Below, in pieces: positions 41,893 through 52,041 of a stretch of 64,000 bases of DNA. This DNA is from an uncultured Lentibacter sp. Lineage in GTDB: Bacteria > Pseudomonadota > Alphaproteobacteria > Rhodobacterales > Rhodobacteraceae. Both the position numbers and the translations under genes were made by a program. Under the pieces are notes generated by a model, which saw only the letters and a list, made by a program, of their open reading frames with translations, ran no database searches and had not been told where the DNA came from. Each line of letters opens with the position of its first letter. The first letter of the stretch is position 1. Location: NCBI GenBank assembly GCA_947497495.1, contig CANMGT010000003.1, positions 248,001 to 312,000 of the forward strand, read 5' to 3'.

Positions 41893-44741
41893 GCCACGCG
41901 CAAATGCGTTTTCGCAGCGGTTGCTGGCGCAAAGAGTTTGGCCAGAAGCGCTTGGCTTTCCCAGTTTTTCAGGCAGCGACGGGCCGTTGGCCCATGGGCC
42001 GCAGGGTTGGTCTTGAGCGCGGGGTAGGCGGCAAAGACTTCATCATGCGCCTTGGGGTGCAGCGCTTTGCAGCTGTCGGCGCTGTAGTGGAAGCTCTCCG
42101 TTTCGGCGCCTTCCGCAAAGATGATCTCGTGGGTGTCCAGCATCAGGTGAACATATGTGACCGCTTCGGCAGGGGCCGCTTCAGCGCCTTCACGGCCCAG
42201 CATATGCACCGCAGGCACAAGCACTTCGCTGTCTTCAAACAGCAGCTCGGCGCGCCAGTGCGTGAGAAGCATCCGGTGTTGCGGCGAAACTGTCATGGCG
42301 CGGCGTGCGCCTGTGAGGCTTGGCGCGAGTGTGATCGGAGCAAACTTGCCCGTGCCGTTGACTGTGCTGCTGCCGACCCAGCCCAAAGGCTGCGCGCCGT
42401 TGTCTTTTGTCAGCACCATGTCGCCCGCTTTGAGCGTTTCAACCGCGCGCTCGCCGCCAGGTGTTGCGATCATCGTGCCGGGGGTGAAGCAGATGATGTT
42501 TTCGATGTTGGTGAACGTCAGCACAGTGCCGTCGTTGAGCGTGATCGAGCCATCATAAGCGTCAGGGTCAGAGGCTGAGGCGGTGGTGACCAGTGTGGTG
42601 CGGTCTGCCAGACCGTTCAGGTCAAGCGTGTCGCCGCCGGGCTCGCCCGTGGTGCCGCCGTCAATGCTGATCGTGCTGCTGCCGGCTTCTGCGTAGTCTG
42701 TCAGCAGGAACAAGTCTTCGCCGTCACCGCCTGTTACCACGTCGCCTTCGGCCACATTGATGGTGTCGTCGCCAGTGCCGCCGTCGATCGTGTCGGCGCC
42801 CATATTGCCTGACAATACGTCGTTGCCTGCGTCGCCAAAGAGCAGATCGGCGCCCGCGCCATTGCCGCCGGTAACGGTGTCATTGCCGTTGCCACCATGC
42901 ACTTCATCAGCGTTGCCTGTGTTGCCGCCGCCTTGGACAAGGTCATCGCCGTCGCCGCCATAAAGCGTGTCACTGCCAACCCCGCCGTCAAGCGTATCGT
43001 TGCCCGCGTCGCCAAACAGGTTGTCGTTGTTGGAGCCACCGTCGATGCTGTCGTTGCCAGCACCGCCGAACAGGTTGTCGTCGCCTGTTCCGCCAAAAAT
43101 CGTGTCTTCGCCGAGGTCACCATAGACGGTGTCCTCGCCTGTTCCGGCGTCGATGTTGTCGTCGCCAATGCCTGCGTCAACGGTGTCGTTGCCCGCGCCG
43201 CTGAGGATGGTGTCATTGCCCGCACCTGCCACGACGCTGTCGTCATTTGAGCTGTCAGAATGATCGTTGTTGTCGATGATGTCCCCATCAGGATCACCGA
43301 AATAGCTGCCGTCGATCAGCTCGCCCGCTGCTGTGCCTTCAACGATGTAGTTCGGCACTGTGGCGTCGCGAAAGTCGACGTCGTCCGTCATCGGGGCGGT
43401 GCCTGAGCCGTCGCCATCGCTGTCTGTCAGGGTTGATGCGCCTGTGCCGTCGACATCGGTGTCGTTCACATCCCAGCCAACCACATCGTCGACCACATCC
43501 ATGATGCCGTCACCGTCTGAGTCGGCCGAGGCGTCGATCGTGCCTTGAGGTACGCCGTGGCCGGCTTCTGCTGCGTCGGTCAGCCCGTCGTTGTCACTGT
43601 CGGTGTCCAGCACGTCGGCTGTGCCGTCGCCATCGGTGTCAACCGGCGTGAGGCCACCTGCGTAGGCGTCATCGACACCGTCGTTGTTGGCGTCAACGCC
43701 AGAAGGGGCGACATAGCCCGCCGTTGTCTGGGCTTCGACGTTGTCAGTGATCCCGTCATTGTCGCTGTCCAGATCAAGGTGATCAGCGATGCCGTCACCG
43801 TCGCTGTCGGTTGTTGTTTCGGTCGCGACAACGTCAAAGGGGATATCAAGCTGGGTGCCGAAGTTCGGGTTGCCGCCAGTGGTGTATACTTGGGTGCCGT
43901 CGATATCGATGGTGACTTCACCGTACTCGCCGCCTGAAATGCCATCGCCAAAAGTGTCGTTTATTGTGAGCGTGTATTCACCGAGATCGGTGACGGATAC
44001 ATTCGTGACTTCGATGGTGGAGTTGGCCGGATTGCCACTCGCGATCAGGGTGCCGGATGCGTCGTAAAGCTCCCATGTGTTTTCAGCGCCAGACCATTGG
44101 TCACCATCGAAGGTGATGGTGATTGTGCTGGGGGCTGTTGAGGAGACGCCTTCATCGGTGTCGAGGATACCGTCGCCGTCGTCATCCAGATCATCGGTGT
44201 CGATGACGCCGTCAGTGTCGGTGTCCGTAAAATCAAATTGCAGATCGTATCGCTCGGCTGACATGCCATAGACATTAGTGCCACCAGAGGCAGCGGCCGT
44301 GCCAAGCGTAACCGACTCGATAGGCTGCGCTTCGAGCGCGTCGCCGTAGGCGCTCGGGCCGGTCGTCGGCGGGAGGAGATAGAGGTTGCCGTCCGTGTCT
44401 TGCATGACAATGGCGTCAACCGTCACGGTTGTCCCGTCGGTATAGGTGATGGTCGTGTTATTGTAGAGCATCGTTGCGTCGTGGGTCAGTGTCTGCCCGT
44501 CGATCACAAAATTTTCTGTACTTGCGTTATTGTCGGCATCATAGGCCGTTGCCGTCGCGCCTCCGGTATAGGAGTTGGTCGCGTCGGGGCTGAGCGTTTG
44601 GATGCTCGCGTAGAGACCTGCACCACCGCCATCAAACGTGAGCGTTTCTAGCGCCAGATGGTTTTCCGAAGTCAGGTTGCCCTCGACAGAGTCGATCTCG
44701 GGCGCTGTTCCTAGATAGAAAAGTGAAAACGTTGTAGGCAT
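41889..44741 (-). CDS. Secreted calcium-binding protein with TSP3, RTX and C-terminal Hint domains
   Basis: A 950-residue acidic protein. The N-terminus ([11 protein letters not shown]) lacks a Sec signal. Order: thrombospondin type 3-like DxDxDG repeats at 172-197 and 311-446, a beta-sandwich-like segment at 203-290, RTX nonapeptides GGxGxDxxx at about 504-675 ([20 protein letters not shown]), and a Hint domain from Cys751 ([15 protein letters not shown]) with SPQHR near 819-823. Hint domains self-cleave at the Cys. The RTX repeats point to type I secretion and folding in external Ca2+. No T1SS genes are adjacent. The tail after about 905 contains two further cysteines (positions 891 and 923). 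The ligand is unknown. Confidence 0.93.
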   Translation of the reverse strand: MPTTFSLFYLGTAPEIDSVEGNLTSENHLALETLTFDGGGAGLYASIQTLSPDATNSYTGGATATAYDADNNASTENFVIDGQTLTHDATMLYNNTTITYTDGTTVTVDAIVMQDTDGNLYLLPPTTGPSAYGDALEAQPIESVTLGTAAASGGTNVYGMSAERYDLQFDFTDTDTDGVIDTDDLDDDGDGILDTDEGVSSTAPSTITITFDGDQWSGAENTWELYDASGTLIASGNPANSTIEVTNVSVTDLGEYTLTINDTFGDGISGGEYGEVTIDIDGTQVYTTGGNPNFGTQLDIPFDVVATETTTDSDGDGIADHLDLDSDNDGITDNVEAQTTAGYVAPSGVDANNDGVDDAYAGGLTPVDTDGDGTADVLDTDSDNDGLTDAAEAGHGVPQGTIDASADSDGDGIMDVVDDVVGWDVNDTDVDGTGASTLTDSDGDGSGTAPMTDDVDFRDATVPNYIVEGTAAGELIDGSYFGDPDGDIIDNNDHSDSSNDDSVVAGAGNDTILSGAGNDTVDAGIGDDNIDAGTGEDTVYGDLGEDTIFGGTGDDNLFGGAGNDSIDGGSNNDNLFGDAGNDTLDGGVGSDTLYGGDGDDLVQGGGNTGNADEVHGGNGNDTVTGGNGAGADLLFGDAGNDVLSGNMGADTIDGGTGDDTINVAEGDVVTGGDGEDLFLLTDYAEAGSSTISIDGGTTGEPGGDTLDLNGLADRTTLVTTASASDPDAYDGSITLNDGTVLTFTNIENIICFTPGTMIATPGGERAVETLKAGDMVLTKDNGAQPLGWVGSSTVNGTGKFAPITLAPSLTGARRAMTVSPQHRMLLTHWRAELLFEDSEVLVPAVHMLGREGAEAAPAEAVTYVHLMLDTHEIIFAEGAETESFHYSADSCKALHPKAHDEVFAAYPALKTNPAAHGPTARRCLKNWESQALLAKLFAPATAAKTHLRVA

Positions 44742-44933
44742 GTCTGTCGTCTCTTCTGCTCAATGTGGCCCTCTGATGAGGCCGTTTCCCGCTTGTGCGG
44801 GTGTTTGTTTCCAGAAGAGATACAGACTGTATGGGGCGCCAATGTGCGGCAATTATGTTAATTTTGACACAAATTGGGGGGGTTGCCTTAAAGTAGCCCC
44901 AATTGAGCTGGGGCGGATTTGCGCGCGAAGGCC

Positions 44934-45767
44934 TTATAAAACAGTGCGCATGTGCCATAGCTCGGGGAACAGCTCGACATCCAGCATGCGCCGTAGATAG
45001 CTCACCCCGCCGGTGCCGCCGGTGCCTCGTTTGAAGCCGATCACCCGCTCGACTGTGGTAACGTGGTTAAAGCGCCAGCGCCGGAAATAGTCTTCAAAGT
45101 CGACAAGCTTCTCGGCCAGCTCGTAAAGCTGCCAGTGTTTCTCCGGCGCGCGGTAGATTTGCGCCCAAGCCTCGGTGACGGCGTCGCTTGCGGCGTAATT
45201 TGCGCGCAAGTCGCGCTTGAGCACGGCCTCGGGCAGGGGCATCGTCTCGTTGAGCATCTGAAGCGCTACGTCGTAAAGCGAGGGCAGCGCCAGCTCGGCT
45301 TCCAAAAGCGCCAGCGTGTCGGGGCGGTGTGCATGGGGGCGCAGCATCGCCTCGTTGCGGTTGCCCAGCATAAACTCGATCAGGCGGTATTGATGCGATT
45401 GGAAGCCAGAGCTTTGCCCCAGATCATCGCGAAAGCGCGTGTAGTCGGACGGCGTCATGGTGCGCAACACATCCCACGCGCTGTTGAGCTGCTCAAAAAT
45501 ACGCGCAACGCGGGCCAGCATCTTGAAAGCCTGCGCCAGCGCGCCGCCCTGCAGCGCGCTTCGGGCCGCCGCCAACTCGTGCAGCGCCAGCTTCATCCAC
45601 AGTTCTGATGTCTGATGCTGGATGATAAACAGCATCTCGTCATGCGCGTCCGAGCGCGGCGCCTGAGCGCCAAGGATCGCGTTAATCTGAAGATAGTCGC
45701 CATAAGACATGCGGCCATCAAATTCCATCTGCGCGCCATCAGTGGCGGGGTCATAAGCTTGGGTCAT
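44934..45767 (-). CDS. kynA: Tryptophan 2,3-dioxygenase
   Basis: This 277-residue haem enzyme oxidises L-tryptophan to N-formylkynurenine. It has [16 protein letters not shown] near 20, [19 protein letters not shown] near 42-60 (with the distal His), [17 protein letters not shown] near 121, and the C-terminal [23 protein letters not shown] near 230-252, which binds haem and the substrate carboxylate. It starts after AGGAACACC. No kynU, kynB or regulator sits beside it; the next gene upstream on the same strand is an SDR 219 bp away. Family confidence is very high. Confidence 0.97.
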   Translation of the reverse strand: MTQAYDPATDGAQMEFDGRMSYGDYLQINAILGAQAPRSDAHDEMLFIIQHQTSELWMKLALHELAAARSALQGGALAQAFKMLARVARIFEQLNSAWDVLRTMTPSDYTRFRDDLGQSSGFQSHQYRLIEFMLGNRNEAMLRPHAHRPDTLALLEAELALPSLYDVALQMLNETMPLPEAVLKRDLRANYAASDAVTEAWAQIYRAPEKHWQLYELAEKLVDFEDYFRRWRFNHVTTVERVIGFKRGTGGTGGVSYLRRMLDVELFPELWHMRTVL

Positions 45768-45986
45768 TCGGGTGTTCCTGTTGTTTGAAAAAGGGGGGAG
45801 GCGGCGCGCGCGTCTACCCGTTCAAACAAGACACCATAGCAAGCCTGCGCCACGTGGCGATCCAGCCCGCTTGGCGCAATTCGGTGTGTTGGCTTACAGA
45901 TGCTGTCATCTTTCTACTGTCTCCCAACCTCCCGACAAAGTCAAAACTTCTTGGCATTCTTATTGCCGTTGAAGGATACCCCCTTA

Positions 45987-46751
45987 TCAGACCTGACCAC
46001 CGGAAATCGCGATTTCCTGACCGCTGATGCTCTGAGAACCCGGCCCACAGAGCCACATCGCGGCGGCTGAGACTTCTTCGGGTTGCAGCAGGGTTTTGTG
46101 GCGGTTGCCCGAGGCCATATAGGCGCGAGCTTCGGCTTCTGTCTGGCCCGTGCGCGCGGCGATCGAAGTCATCTGGCGGGTGACAATGTCGGTTTCGACA
46201 TAGCCCGGGCAGAGCGAGTTAAACGTATAGGGCGAGCCCATGTATTCTTCCGAATACGAGCGCATGAGGCCAATGACACCGTGTTTGCTCGCCGCATAGG
46301 CGCCGGCGCCTTTAAGGCCGCGCAACCCCGCGATGGAGGACACGGTGATCACGCGGCCCCAGTCGGTTGTGAGCATCGACTTCATGCTTTCGCGCACCGT
46401 CAGAAACGCGCCATCAAGGTTGGTGCGCATGATCTTCTGCCAAAACTCGAGGTCGGTTTTTTGCATCGTCTTGCCCTCGGCGATGCCCGCGTTGGCGACA
46501 CAGATCTGCACGGGGCCACGGGCGGCCACGGCGGCGGCGGTGCCCTCAACGATCGAGGCTTCTTCTGCGACATCCATCTGCAACGGGTGCAGCCCTGTGC
46601 TGGCGACCTCTTGCAAAACCTCAAGCCTGCGGCCCGTTATCGTGACTTCGGCACCCTGCGCGGCGAGGGCCTTCGCGATGGCAAGGCCAATGCCCGTGCC
46701 GCCGCCTGTTACAAGCGCGTGTTTGCCTTTGAGCGTTGCAGTCGTTGTCAT
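45987..46751 (-). CDS. Short-chain dehydrogenase/reductase
   Basis: A 254-residue classical SDR. The cofactor motif is ALVTGGGTGIGLAIAKAL near 13-30 with GRRLEVL after it. The NAG motif is CVANAGIAEG near 85. The catalytic Ser is in VITVSSIAGLRG near 137 and YAASKHG near 152 supplies Tyr and Lys. The end QSISGQEIAISGGQV is usual. The arginines after the second strand suggest NADP(H) or a mixed cofactor. It starts after GGGAGAGAAACC. The substrate is unknown; a 3-hydroxyacid or 3-ketoacyl role is common in this group. Confidence 0.9.
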   Translation of the reverse strand: MTTTATLKGKHALVTGGGTGIGLAIAKALAAQGAEVTITGRRLEVLQEVASTGLHPLQMDVAEEASIVEGTAAAVAARGPVQICVANAGIAEGKTMQKTDLEFWQKIMRTNLDGAFLTVRESMKSMLTTDWGRVITVSSIAGLRGLKGAGAYAASKHGVIGLMRSYSEEYMGSPYTFNSLCPGYVETDIVTRQMTSIAARTGQTEAEARAYMASGNRHKTLLQPEEVSAAAMWLCGPGSQSISGQEIAISGGQV

Positions 46752-46897
46752 GGTTTCTCTCCCTTATCCGGTTTTGGAGAGCTTGCCTTTTGGCCCACGC
46801 CACACGCAAGCGCGACGCTACGGCTTCTGTGCAAAACGTTCGACATTCACTGACGTGAATGTGTATAAGCCGAGGGAAACCCCAGGAGGAGATTCCC

Positions 46898-47848
46898 GTG
46901 AGATTTTTTATTTCGACTGCCATGCTTTGCGCCGTTGCAGGAGCGACCTACGCCAGCGAAGACATTGAGGACCAATACCCCCAGTCGGAGCTTTACTCAA
47001 AGCCCTACGAATTTGTCACAGGTGTTTACACAGCCATCGGCGCGACGGCCCCTCCGACTTACGAAAATTCCGGCCACAACAACAACCTCAGCTTCGTTGT
47101 GACGGGCGAGGGCGTTGTTGTTGTCAACGGCGGTGCCTCGGCGCGTTTGGCTAAGGCGCTGCATGACGAGATCAAGCAAGTGACAGACCAGCCTGTAAAG
47201 CTTGTGATCAACGAAAACGGGCAGGGCCATGCCTTTTTGGGCAATTCCTACTGGGCGGCACAGGGCGTTGACATCTTGGCGCATGACGACGCGATTGCCG
47301 AGGGCAAAGCGCATGGCTTTGACATCCTTGAAGGCATGAAGCGCTACAACCGCGAGAAGGCCGAAGGCACAGTAGCCGTTGTGGCCAACCTGAGCTTTTC
47401 CGACCGCTACGACTATGAGCTTGGCGGCATGAAGTTCGAGATCCTGCACCTCGGGCCAGCCCACGGGCCAGGCGACACGCAGGTCTGGATTCCGGCGCTG
47501 CAAACCATGATCGCGGGTGACATCGCCTTTCACGAGCGGATGCCGCCGATCTTCCCGGACACCTGCACGAGTTGCTGGGTTGAGACGTTTGAAACCAAAC
47601 TCATCCCGATGGCCCCGACATATATCATCCCCGGACATGGCCACCCGACGAACCTTGAAGTTATCACCACGGGCACTGTCGGCTACCTGAAAGACTTGCG
47701 CGAGAAGATCGGCGCGCATATCGACGAGGGCGGCGACTTGGCTGGGGCTTACTACGTGGATCAAGAGAACTGGAAGCATCTGGACACCTTCGAAGAACTG
47801 GCCACCAAGAATGCGGGCCGCGTGTTTGAGGAAATGGAATGGGAATGA
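46898..47848 (+). CDS. Secreted metallo-beta-lactamase-fold protein lacking the HxHxDH motif
   Basis: The 316-residue protein starts at a GTG after AGGAGGAG and has a signal peptide (RFFISTAMLCAVAGATYA, cut near 18). The MBL fold is recognisable from the GVVVVNGGASARLAKAL start, HLGPAHGPGDTQVWIP and MIAGDIAFHERMPPIFPD, and the terminal YIIPGHGHPTNL. Where HxHxDH should be, the sequence reads INENGQGHAFLGN, so the usual first metal ligands are missing. Two nearby cysteines (CTSC) may compensate. It overlaps a rhodanese gene and resembles SoxH-like periplasmic proteins. Enzymatic activity is uncertain. Confidence 0.85.
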   Translation: MRFFISTAMLCAVAGATYASEDIEDQYPQSELYSKPYEFVTGVYTAIGATAPPTYENSGHNNNLSFVVTGEGVVVVNGGASARLAKALHDEIKQVTDQPVKLVINENGQGHAFLGNSYWAAQGVDILAHDDAIAEGKAHGFDILEGMKRYNREKAEGTVAVVANLSFSDRYDYELGGMKFEILHLGPAHGPGDTQVWIPALQTMIAGDIAFHERMPPIFPDTCTSCWVETFETKLIPMAPTYIIPGHGHPTNLEVITTGTVGYLKDLREKIGAHIDEGGDLAGAYYVDQENWKHLDTFEELATKNAGRVFEEMEWE

Positions 47849-48258
47849 AGCCACTCGCACTGGCGGCACTGCTGTCTCTGGGCCTTCCGGCGCAGGCTGA
47901 AGACGCTTTGAGCGAGGCTGTCGGCGACTACATGGATTTCGCGACCTACGAGCAGGGCCTCATCCTGCCCGCGCAAATCGATGCGGATGTTTTCGCCTCC
48001 GCGACATTCGTTGACACACGCAGTGCCGAGCAGTTTGAAGCGGGCCACATCAAAGGCGCGACACATATAGAGTGGCGCGAAGTTCCCGCGCGGCTTGACG
48101 AGTTGCCGGAAAGCGGCCTTGTCATCCTCTATTGCAACACCGGCAGCCTGAGTGCGCAGGCTACGTTTGCAGCCCGCCTTCTGGGGCGCGAAAACGTGGT
48201 TGTTCTGCAAAGCGGGATCATCGGCTGGAAAACTGACGCAGCGTATATTCCAAAGTGA
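47839..48258 (+). CDS. Secreted rhodanese-like protein
   Basis: This 139-residue protein has a signal peptide (MKPLALAALLSLGLPAQA) and one rhodanese domain: FVDTRSAEQFEAGHIKGATHIEWRE near 55 and the active loop LVILYCNTGSLSAQA near 94 with Cys as the persulfide carrier. It overlaps the preceding MBL-fold gene by ten bases and the next gene by four (GTGA). The pairing suggests a shared periplasmic sulfur or thiol task. MGMKPL or MKPL may be the start. Confidence 0.9.
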   Translation: MGMKPLALAALLSLGLPAQAEDALSEAVGDYMDFATYEQGLILPAQIDADVFASATFVDTRSAEQFEAGHIKGATHIEWREVPARLDELPESGLVILYCNTGSLSAQATFAARLLGRENVVVLQSGIIGWKTDAAYIPK

Positions 48259-48698
48259 GAGAGATGATCGACATTCCGCCGCTCTGGCTTGCGCTCTGCC
48301 TTTTTCTGGCATGGCTTCAGGCCACGTTTTTGCCCGTTTGGCAAGGTGGTCTGACAGCCCCGTTCGGCTTTGCGCTGATCATCACGGGGCTGCTTGCCAT
48401 GCTGGCTGCTGTTTGGGAAATGTACCGCCACAAGACAAGCTTCATACCGCGGCGCACGCCCAAAAACATAGTGACAACAGGGGTTTTCATGCTCAGTCGC
48501 AACCCGATCTATCTGGGCGACTCGCTGGTGCTTGCGGGCGCAGCACTCTATTGGGGGGCATTGCCTTCGCTGTTGCTGGTGCCAGTCTTCATGTGGTTTA
48601 TCAGCTGGCGGTATATCGAGGGAGAAGAAGCAGGGCTTAAAGCGGCTTTCCCTAAGGAGTTCGCGGCTTATAAGAAAGAAACACGACGCTGGCTGTGA
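48255..48698 (+). CDS. Isoprenylcysteine carboxylmethyltransferase/PEMT-like membrane methyltransferase
   Basis: A 147-residue membrane protein with three or four helices. SRNPIYLGDSLVLAGAALYWG near 75-95 and EGEEAGLKAAFPKEFAAYKKETRRWL at the end match the ICMT/NnrU/PEMT superfamily, where the RNPxY and E-xx-L..F..Y segments bind SAM. It starts at a GTG overlapping the rhodanese stop, with an ATG three codons later as an alternative. It is the third gene of a probable operon with the MBL-fold protein and rhodanese. The substrate is unknown. Confidence 0.87.
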   Translation: MREMIDIPPLWLALCLFLAWLQATFLPVWQGGLTAPFGFALIITGLLAMLAAVWEMYRHKTSFIPRRTPKNIVTTGVFMLSRNPIYLGDSLVLAGAALYWGALPSLLLVPVFMWFISWRYIEGEEAGLKAAFPKEFAAYKKETRRWL

Positions 48699-48829
48699 GG
48701 CCGCTATTATGCAACTGCGGCATTTCGGGCCTTCAAGCCTTGCGCAGTTTATGGCAAGGTCTCGCGAGAGAAACGAAATTTTATTGCTCGGAGATTCTGG
48801 GCAAGTGACCAAGAAGAGGGGACACACCG

Positions 48830-50401
48830 GTGATAATTGGAACGCCTAAGGAAGTCTTTGAGGGAGAAGCCCGTGTGGCGATGACCCCGGACTCCGCCGC
48901 GCAGCTGCAAAAGCTGGGCTACGAGTGCATGATCGAAAGCGGGGCCGGAGCCGGCGCTGGCTATTCGGACGCTGACTACAAAGCCGCTGGCGTGACTGTC
49001 AAAAAGACAGCCAACGCGCTTTGGAAAGACGCTGACATTATCGCCAAGGTGCGCCAACCGGACGCCGAGGAGCTTAAGCACCTCAAAGCCGGTAAGACGT
49101 TGATTTCATTTTTCAACCCGGCGGCAAACGACGCGGGTATGGAGGCCGCCAAGACCAAAGGCGCAAACGTGATCGCTATGGAAATGGTGCCGCGGATTTC
49201 ACGCGCCCAGAAGATGGATGCGCTGTCTTCCATGGCCAATATCGCGGGTTACCGCGCGGTTATCGAAGCCGGTAACAATTTTGGCCGCTTCTTTACGGGC
49301 CAGATCACAGCCGCCGGTAAAGTGCCGCCCGCCAAAGTGCTTGTTGTGGGCGCGGGTGTTGCGGGCCTTGCCGCGATCGGCACTTCAACCAGCCTTGGCG
49401 CGATCACCTACGCGTTCGACGTGCGCCCCGAAGTGGCAGAGCAAGTCGAATCAATGGGCGCCGAGTTTGTCTACCTCGACTTCGAGGAAGACCAGCAAGA
49501 TGGCGCGGCGACAGGCGGCTATGCTGCGGTGTCCAGCCCCGAGTTCCGCGAAGCACAGCTTGCGAAGTTCCGCGAGTTGGCGCCGGAAGTTGATATCGTC
49601 ATCACCACAGCCTTGATCCCCAACCGCGAAGCGCCGGAACTGTGGACAGAAGACATGGTCAAGGCGATGAAGCCTGGCTCTGTGATTGTCGACTTGGCCG
49701 CTGAAAAGGGCGGCAACTGCAAGCTGACAGTCATGGACGAGAAGATCGTTACCGACAACGGCGTAACGATCATCGGCTACACCGACTTCCCGAGCCGGAT
49801 GGCGACGCAGGCCTCAAACCTCTATGCCAACAACATCCGCCACATGATGACAGATCTGACGCCTGAAAAAGACGGCCAGATCAACCACAACATGGAAGAC
49901 GACGTCATTCGCGGCGCGACTGTAACGCATGAAGGCGAGATCACCTTCCCGCCGCCGCCACCAAAAGTGGCAGCGATTGCCGCACAGCCAAAGACCGAAG
50001 TGAAAGAGCTGACGGCGGAAGAAAAGAAGGCTGCCGAAGCCGCGGCCTTTAAAGCGCAGACCAAAAATCAGGTTACGCTGATCGTGGTAGGCGCGGTGCT
50101 TTTGCTCGGCGTTGGCCTCGTGGCCCCTGCGAGCTTTATGCAGCACTTTATTGTGTTTGTTCTGGCGGTTTTCGTCGGTTTCCAAGTGATCTGGGGCGTG
50201 GCGCACAGCCTGCACACGCCGCTCATGGCGGTGACCAACGCGATCAGCTCGATCATTATTCTCGGGGCGCTTATGCAGATCGGCTCAGGCTCGTTCCTTG
50301 TCATTCTGCTCGCAGCTCTCTCTGTCTTCATGACAGGCATCAACATTTTCGGCGGCTTTTTGGTAACACGGCGTATGCTCGCCATGTTCCAGAAGTCTTA
50401 A
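48830..50401 (+). CDS. pntA: NAD(P) transhydrogenase alpha subunit
   Basis: The 523-residue subunit begins at a GTG: MIIGTPKEVFEGEARVAMTP. Its domain I binds NAD(H) through VLVVGAGVAGLAAIGTSTSLGA near 170 and DVRPEVAEQVESMGAEF near 200. A linker rich in Lys/Glu/Ala (about 375-410) precedes four C-terminal helices (about 415-520). Together with PntB it couples proton entry to NADPH formation. The subunit is one chain, unlike the split PntAA/PntAB of Rhodospirillum. pntB follows after 12 bases. Confidence 0.97.
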   Translation: MIIGTPKEVFEGEARVAMTPDSAAQLQKLGYECMIESGAGAGAGYSDADYKAAGVTVKKTANALWKDADIIAKVRQPDAEELKHLKAGKTLISFFNPAANDAGMEAAKTKGANVIAMEMVPRISRAQKMDALSSMANIAGYRAVIEAGNNFGRFFTGQITAAGKVPPAKVLVVGAGVAGLAAIGTSTSLGAITYAFDVRPEVAEQVESMGAEFVYLDFEEDQQDGAATGGYAAVSSPEFREAQLAKFRELAPEVDIVITTALIPNREAPELWTEDMVKAMKPGSVIVDLAAEKGGNCKLTVMDEKIVTDNGVTIIGYTDFPSRMATQASNLYANNIRHMMTDLTPEKDGQINHNMEDDVIRGATVTHEGEITFPPPPPKVAAIAAQPKTEVKELTAEEKKAAEAAAFKAQTKNQVTLIVVGAVLLLGVGLVAPASFMQHFIVFVLAVFVGFQVIWGVAHSLHTPLMAVTNAISSIIILGALMQIGSGSFLVILLAALSVFMTGINIFGGFLVTRRMLAMFQKS

Positions 50402-50413
50402 GGGGGGCGGATC

Positions 50414-51847
50414 ATGGAATTCGGTTTTACAACAGCGGCTTACGTCGTCGCAGCGGTTCTTTTCATCCTCTCGCTTGGCGGCCTTTCGGGGCAGGAAAGC
50501 GCGAAACGTGCTGTCTGGTATGGCATTGCAGGCATGGCCTTGGCCGTGGCCGCAACGCTTGTTGGCCCCGGTGCCGGCTATTGGTTCCTGTCGATCCTGA
50601 TGATCGCAGCAGGCGGTGCCATCGGCTATCAACTGGCCACCAAAGTGCAGATGACGCAGATGCCGGAGCTTGTCGCAGCGATGCACTCGCTCGTCGGCTT
50701 GGCGGCGGTTTTCGTGGGCTATATTGCGCACATCGAACTGGGCCGCGTCATGGCCATGGACGATGCCTCACGCAAGGCACTTGAAGGTTTTGCCGGCTTG
50801 CTCGCGAAGAAGGACGGCGTTGAAATTGCGATCCTGCGGGTCGAGCTTTTCCTCGGTGTCTTCATCGGTGCTGTGACATTCACTGGCTCGGTGATTGCCT
50901 ATGGCAAGCTTGCGGGCAAGGTTGACAGTGCGGCGAAAAAACTTCCCGGCGGGCATATGCTCAACGCGGCGGCAGCGGGCATTTCTGTTCTGACGCTGAT
51001 CTGGTATTTCAACACAGGTGGCTTCATGCCGCTGTTCATCATGACACTGGCGGCGCTGTTTATCGGCTATCACCTGATCATGGGCATCGGCGGTGCCGAC
51101 ATGCCTGTTGTTGTCTCGATGCTCAACAGCTACTCGGGCTGGGCGGCGGCGGCGATTGGCTTCTCGCTGGGCAACGACTTGCTCATCGTGGTTGGCGCGC
51201 TGGTTGGCTCGTCGGGCGCGATCCTCAGCTACATCATGTGTAAGGCGATGAACCGTTCGTTTGTCAGCGTTATTCTGGGTGGCTTTGGCGGCACGACAGG
51301 TCCGCAGATGGAAGTGGAAGGCGAGCAGGTTGCAATCGACGCCGAAGGCGTTGCGACGGCCCTCAACGAAGCTGACAGCGTCATCATCATCCCCGGTTAC
51401 GGCATGGCCGTGGCGCAGGCGCAGACGGCAGTTGCCGACCTCGTGCGCAAGCTGCGCGCCAAGGGCAAGAACGTGCGTTTCGCCATTCACCCCGTTGCGG
51501 GGCGTTTGCCGGGCCACATGAACGTGCTGCTCGCCGAGGCCAAAGTGCCTTATGACATCGTGATGGAAATGGACGAGATCAACGAGGACTTCCCGGATAC
51601 GGATGTTGCCATCGTGATCGGCTCAAACGACATCGTGAACCCTGCGGCGCAGGACGATCCGAACTCGCCTATCGCGGGCATGCCCGTTCTGGAATGCTGG
51701 AAAGCCAAGCAGGTGTTCGTGTCAAAACGCGGCCAGGGTACAGGCTATTCGGGCATCGAGAACCCGCTGTTCTTTAAAGAGAACACGCGTATGTTCTACG
51801 GTGATGCGAAGGCGAGCCTTGATACGCTTCTTCCAATGATCGACTGA
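50414..51847 (+). CDS. pntB: NAD(P) transhydrogenase beta subunit
   Basis: A 477-residue protein with about nine helices (1-260) and the NADP-binding domain III. Landmarks are [23 protein letters not shown] near 86-108 with the proton-pathway His, and [16 protein letters not shown] near 315. [22 protein letters not shown] and [19 protein letters not shown] near 400 form the NADP site. The start has AAGGGGGGCGG upstream. A strong hairpin with a T-run follows the stop and ends the operon. Confidence 0.97.
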   Translation: MEFGFTTAAYVVAAVLFILSLGGLSGQESAKRAVWYGIAGMALAVAATLVGPGAGYWFLSILMIAAGGAIGYQLATKVQMTQMPELVAAMHSLVGLAAVFVGYIAHIELGRVMAMDDASRKALEGFAGLLAKKDGVEIAILRVELFLGVFIGAVTFTGSVIAYGKLAGKVDSAAKKLPGGHMLNAAAAGISVLTLIWYFNTGGFMPLFIMTLAALFIGYHLIMGIGGADMPVVVSMLNSYSGWAAAAIGFSLGNDLLIVVGALVGSSGAILSYIMCKAMNRSFVSVILGGFGGTTGPQMEVEGEQVAIDAEGVATALNEADSVIIIPGYGMAVAQAQTAVADLVRKLRAKGKNVRFAIHPVAGRLPGHMNVLLAEAKVPYDIVMEMDEINEDFPDTDVAIVIGSNDIVNPAAQDDPNSPIAGMPVLECWKAKQVFVSKRGQGTGYSGIENPLFFKENTRMFYGDAKASLDTLLPMID

Positions 51848-51895
51848 CGCACCAGAGGTGCGATGATCGTCAGATCAAATGCTTATGGAAAAGAG

Positions 51896-51924
51896 AAGGG
51901 CGCTCCAAGGGGGCGCCCTTTTTT
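51896..51924 (+). terminator. Rho-independent terminator after pntAB
   Basis: AAGGGCGC at 51896-51903 pairs with GCGCCCTT at 51913-51920, and the run of T continues to 51924. It lies 49 bases past the pntB stop. Confidence 0.9.
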
Positions 51925-52041
51925 GCATGCCGAGAAGCCTCTTTGCATACCAATGTATTCCGCTAAATCCTTGTTTTTGCGACAAAAAGCGCATTTACTT
52001 ATGGGGCGCTTTCGCTAGGGTCGTCCGAAAGGAGCGCCCCT

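Noticed and set aside
42757..43250. Dense short repeats resembling a tandem or CRISPR-like array
   Set aside because: They are the coding repeats of the RTX nonapeptides (GGxGxDxxx) on the minus strand, with uneven length and no spacer structure.
44866..44894. TTGACA-N17-CTTAAA promoter-like sequence
   Set aside because: It points along the plus strand, where no plus-strand gene follows; both flanking genes are on the minus strand.
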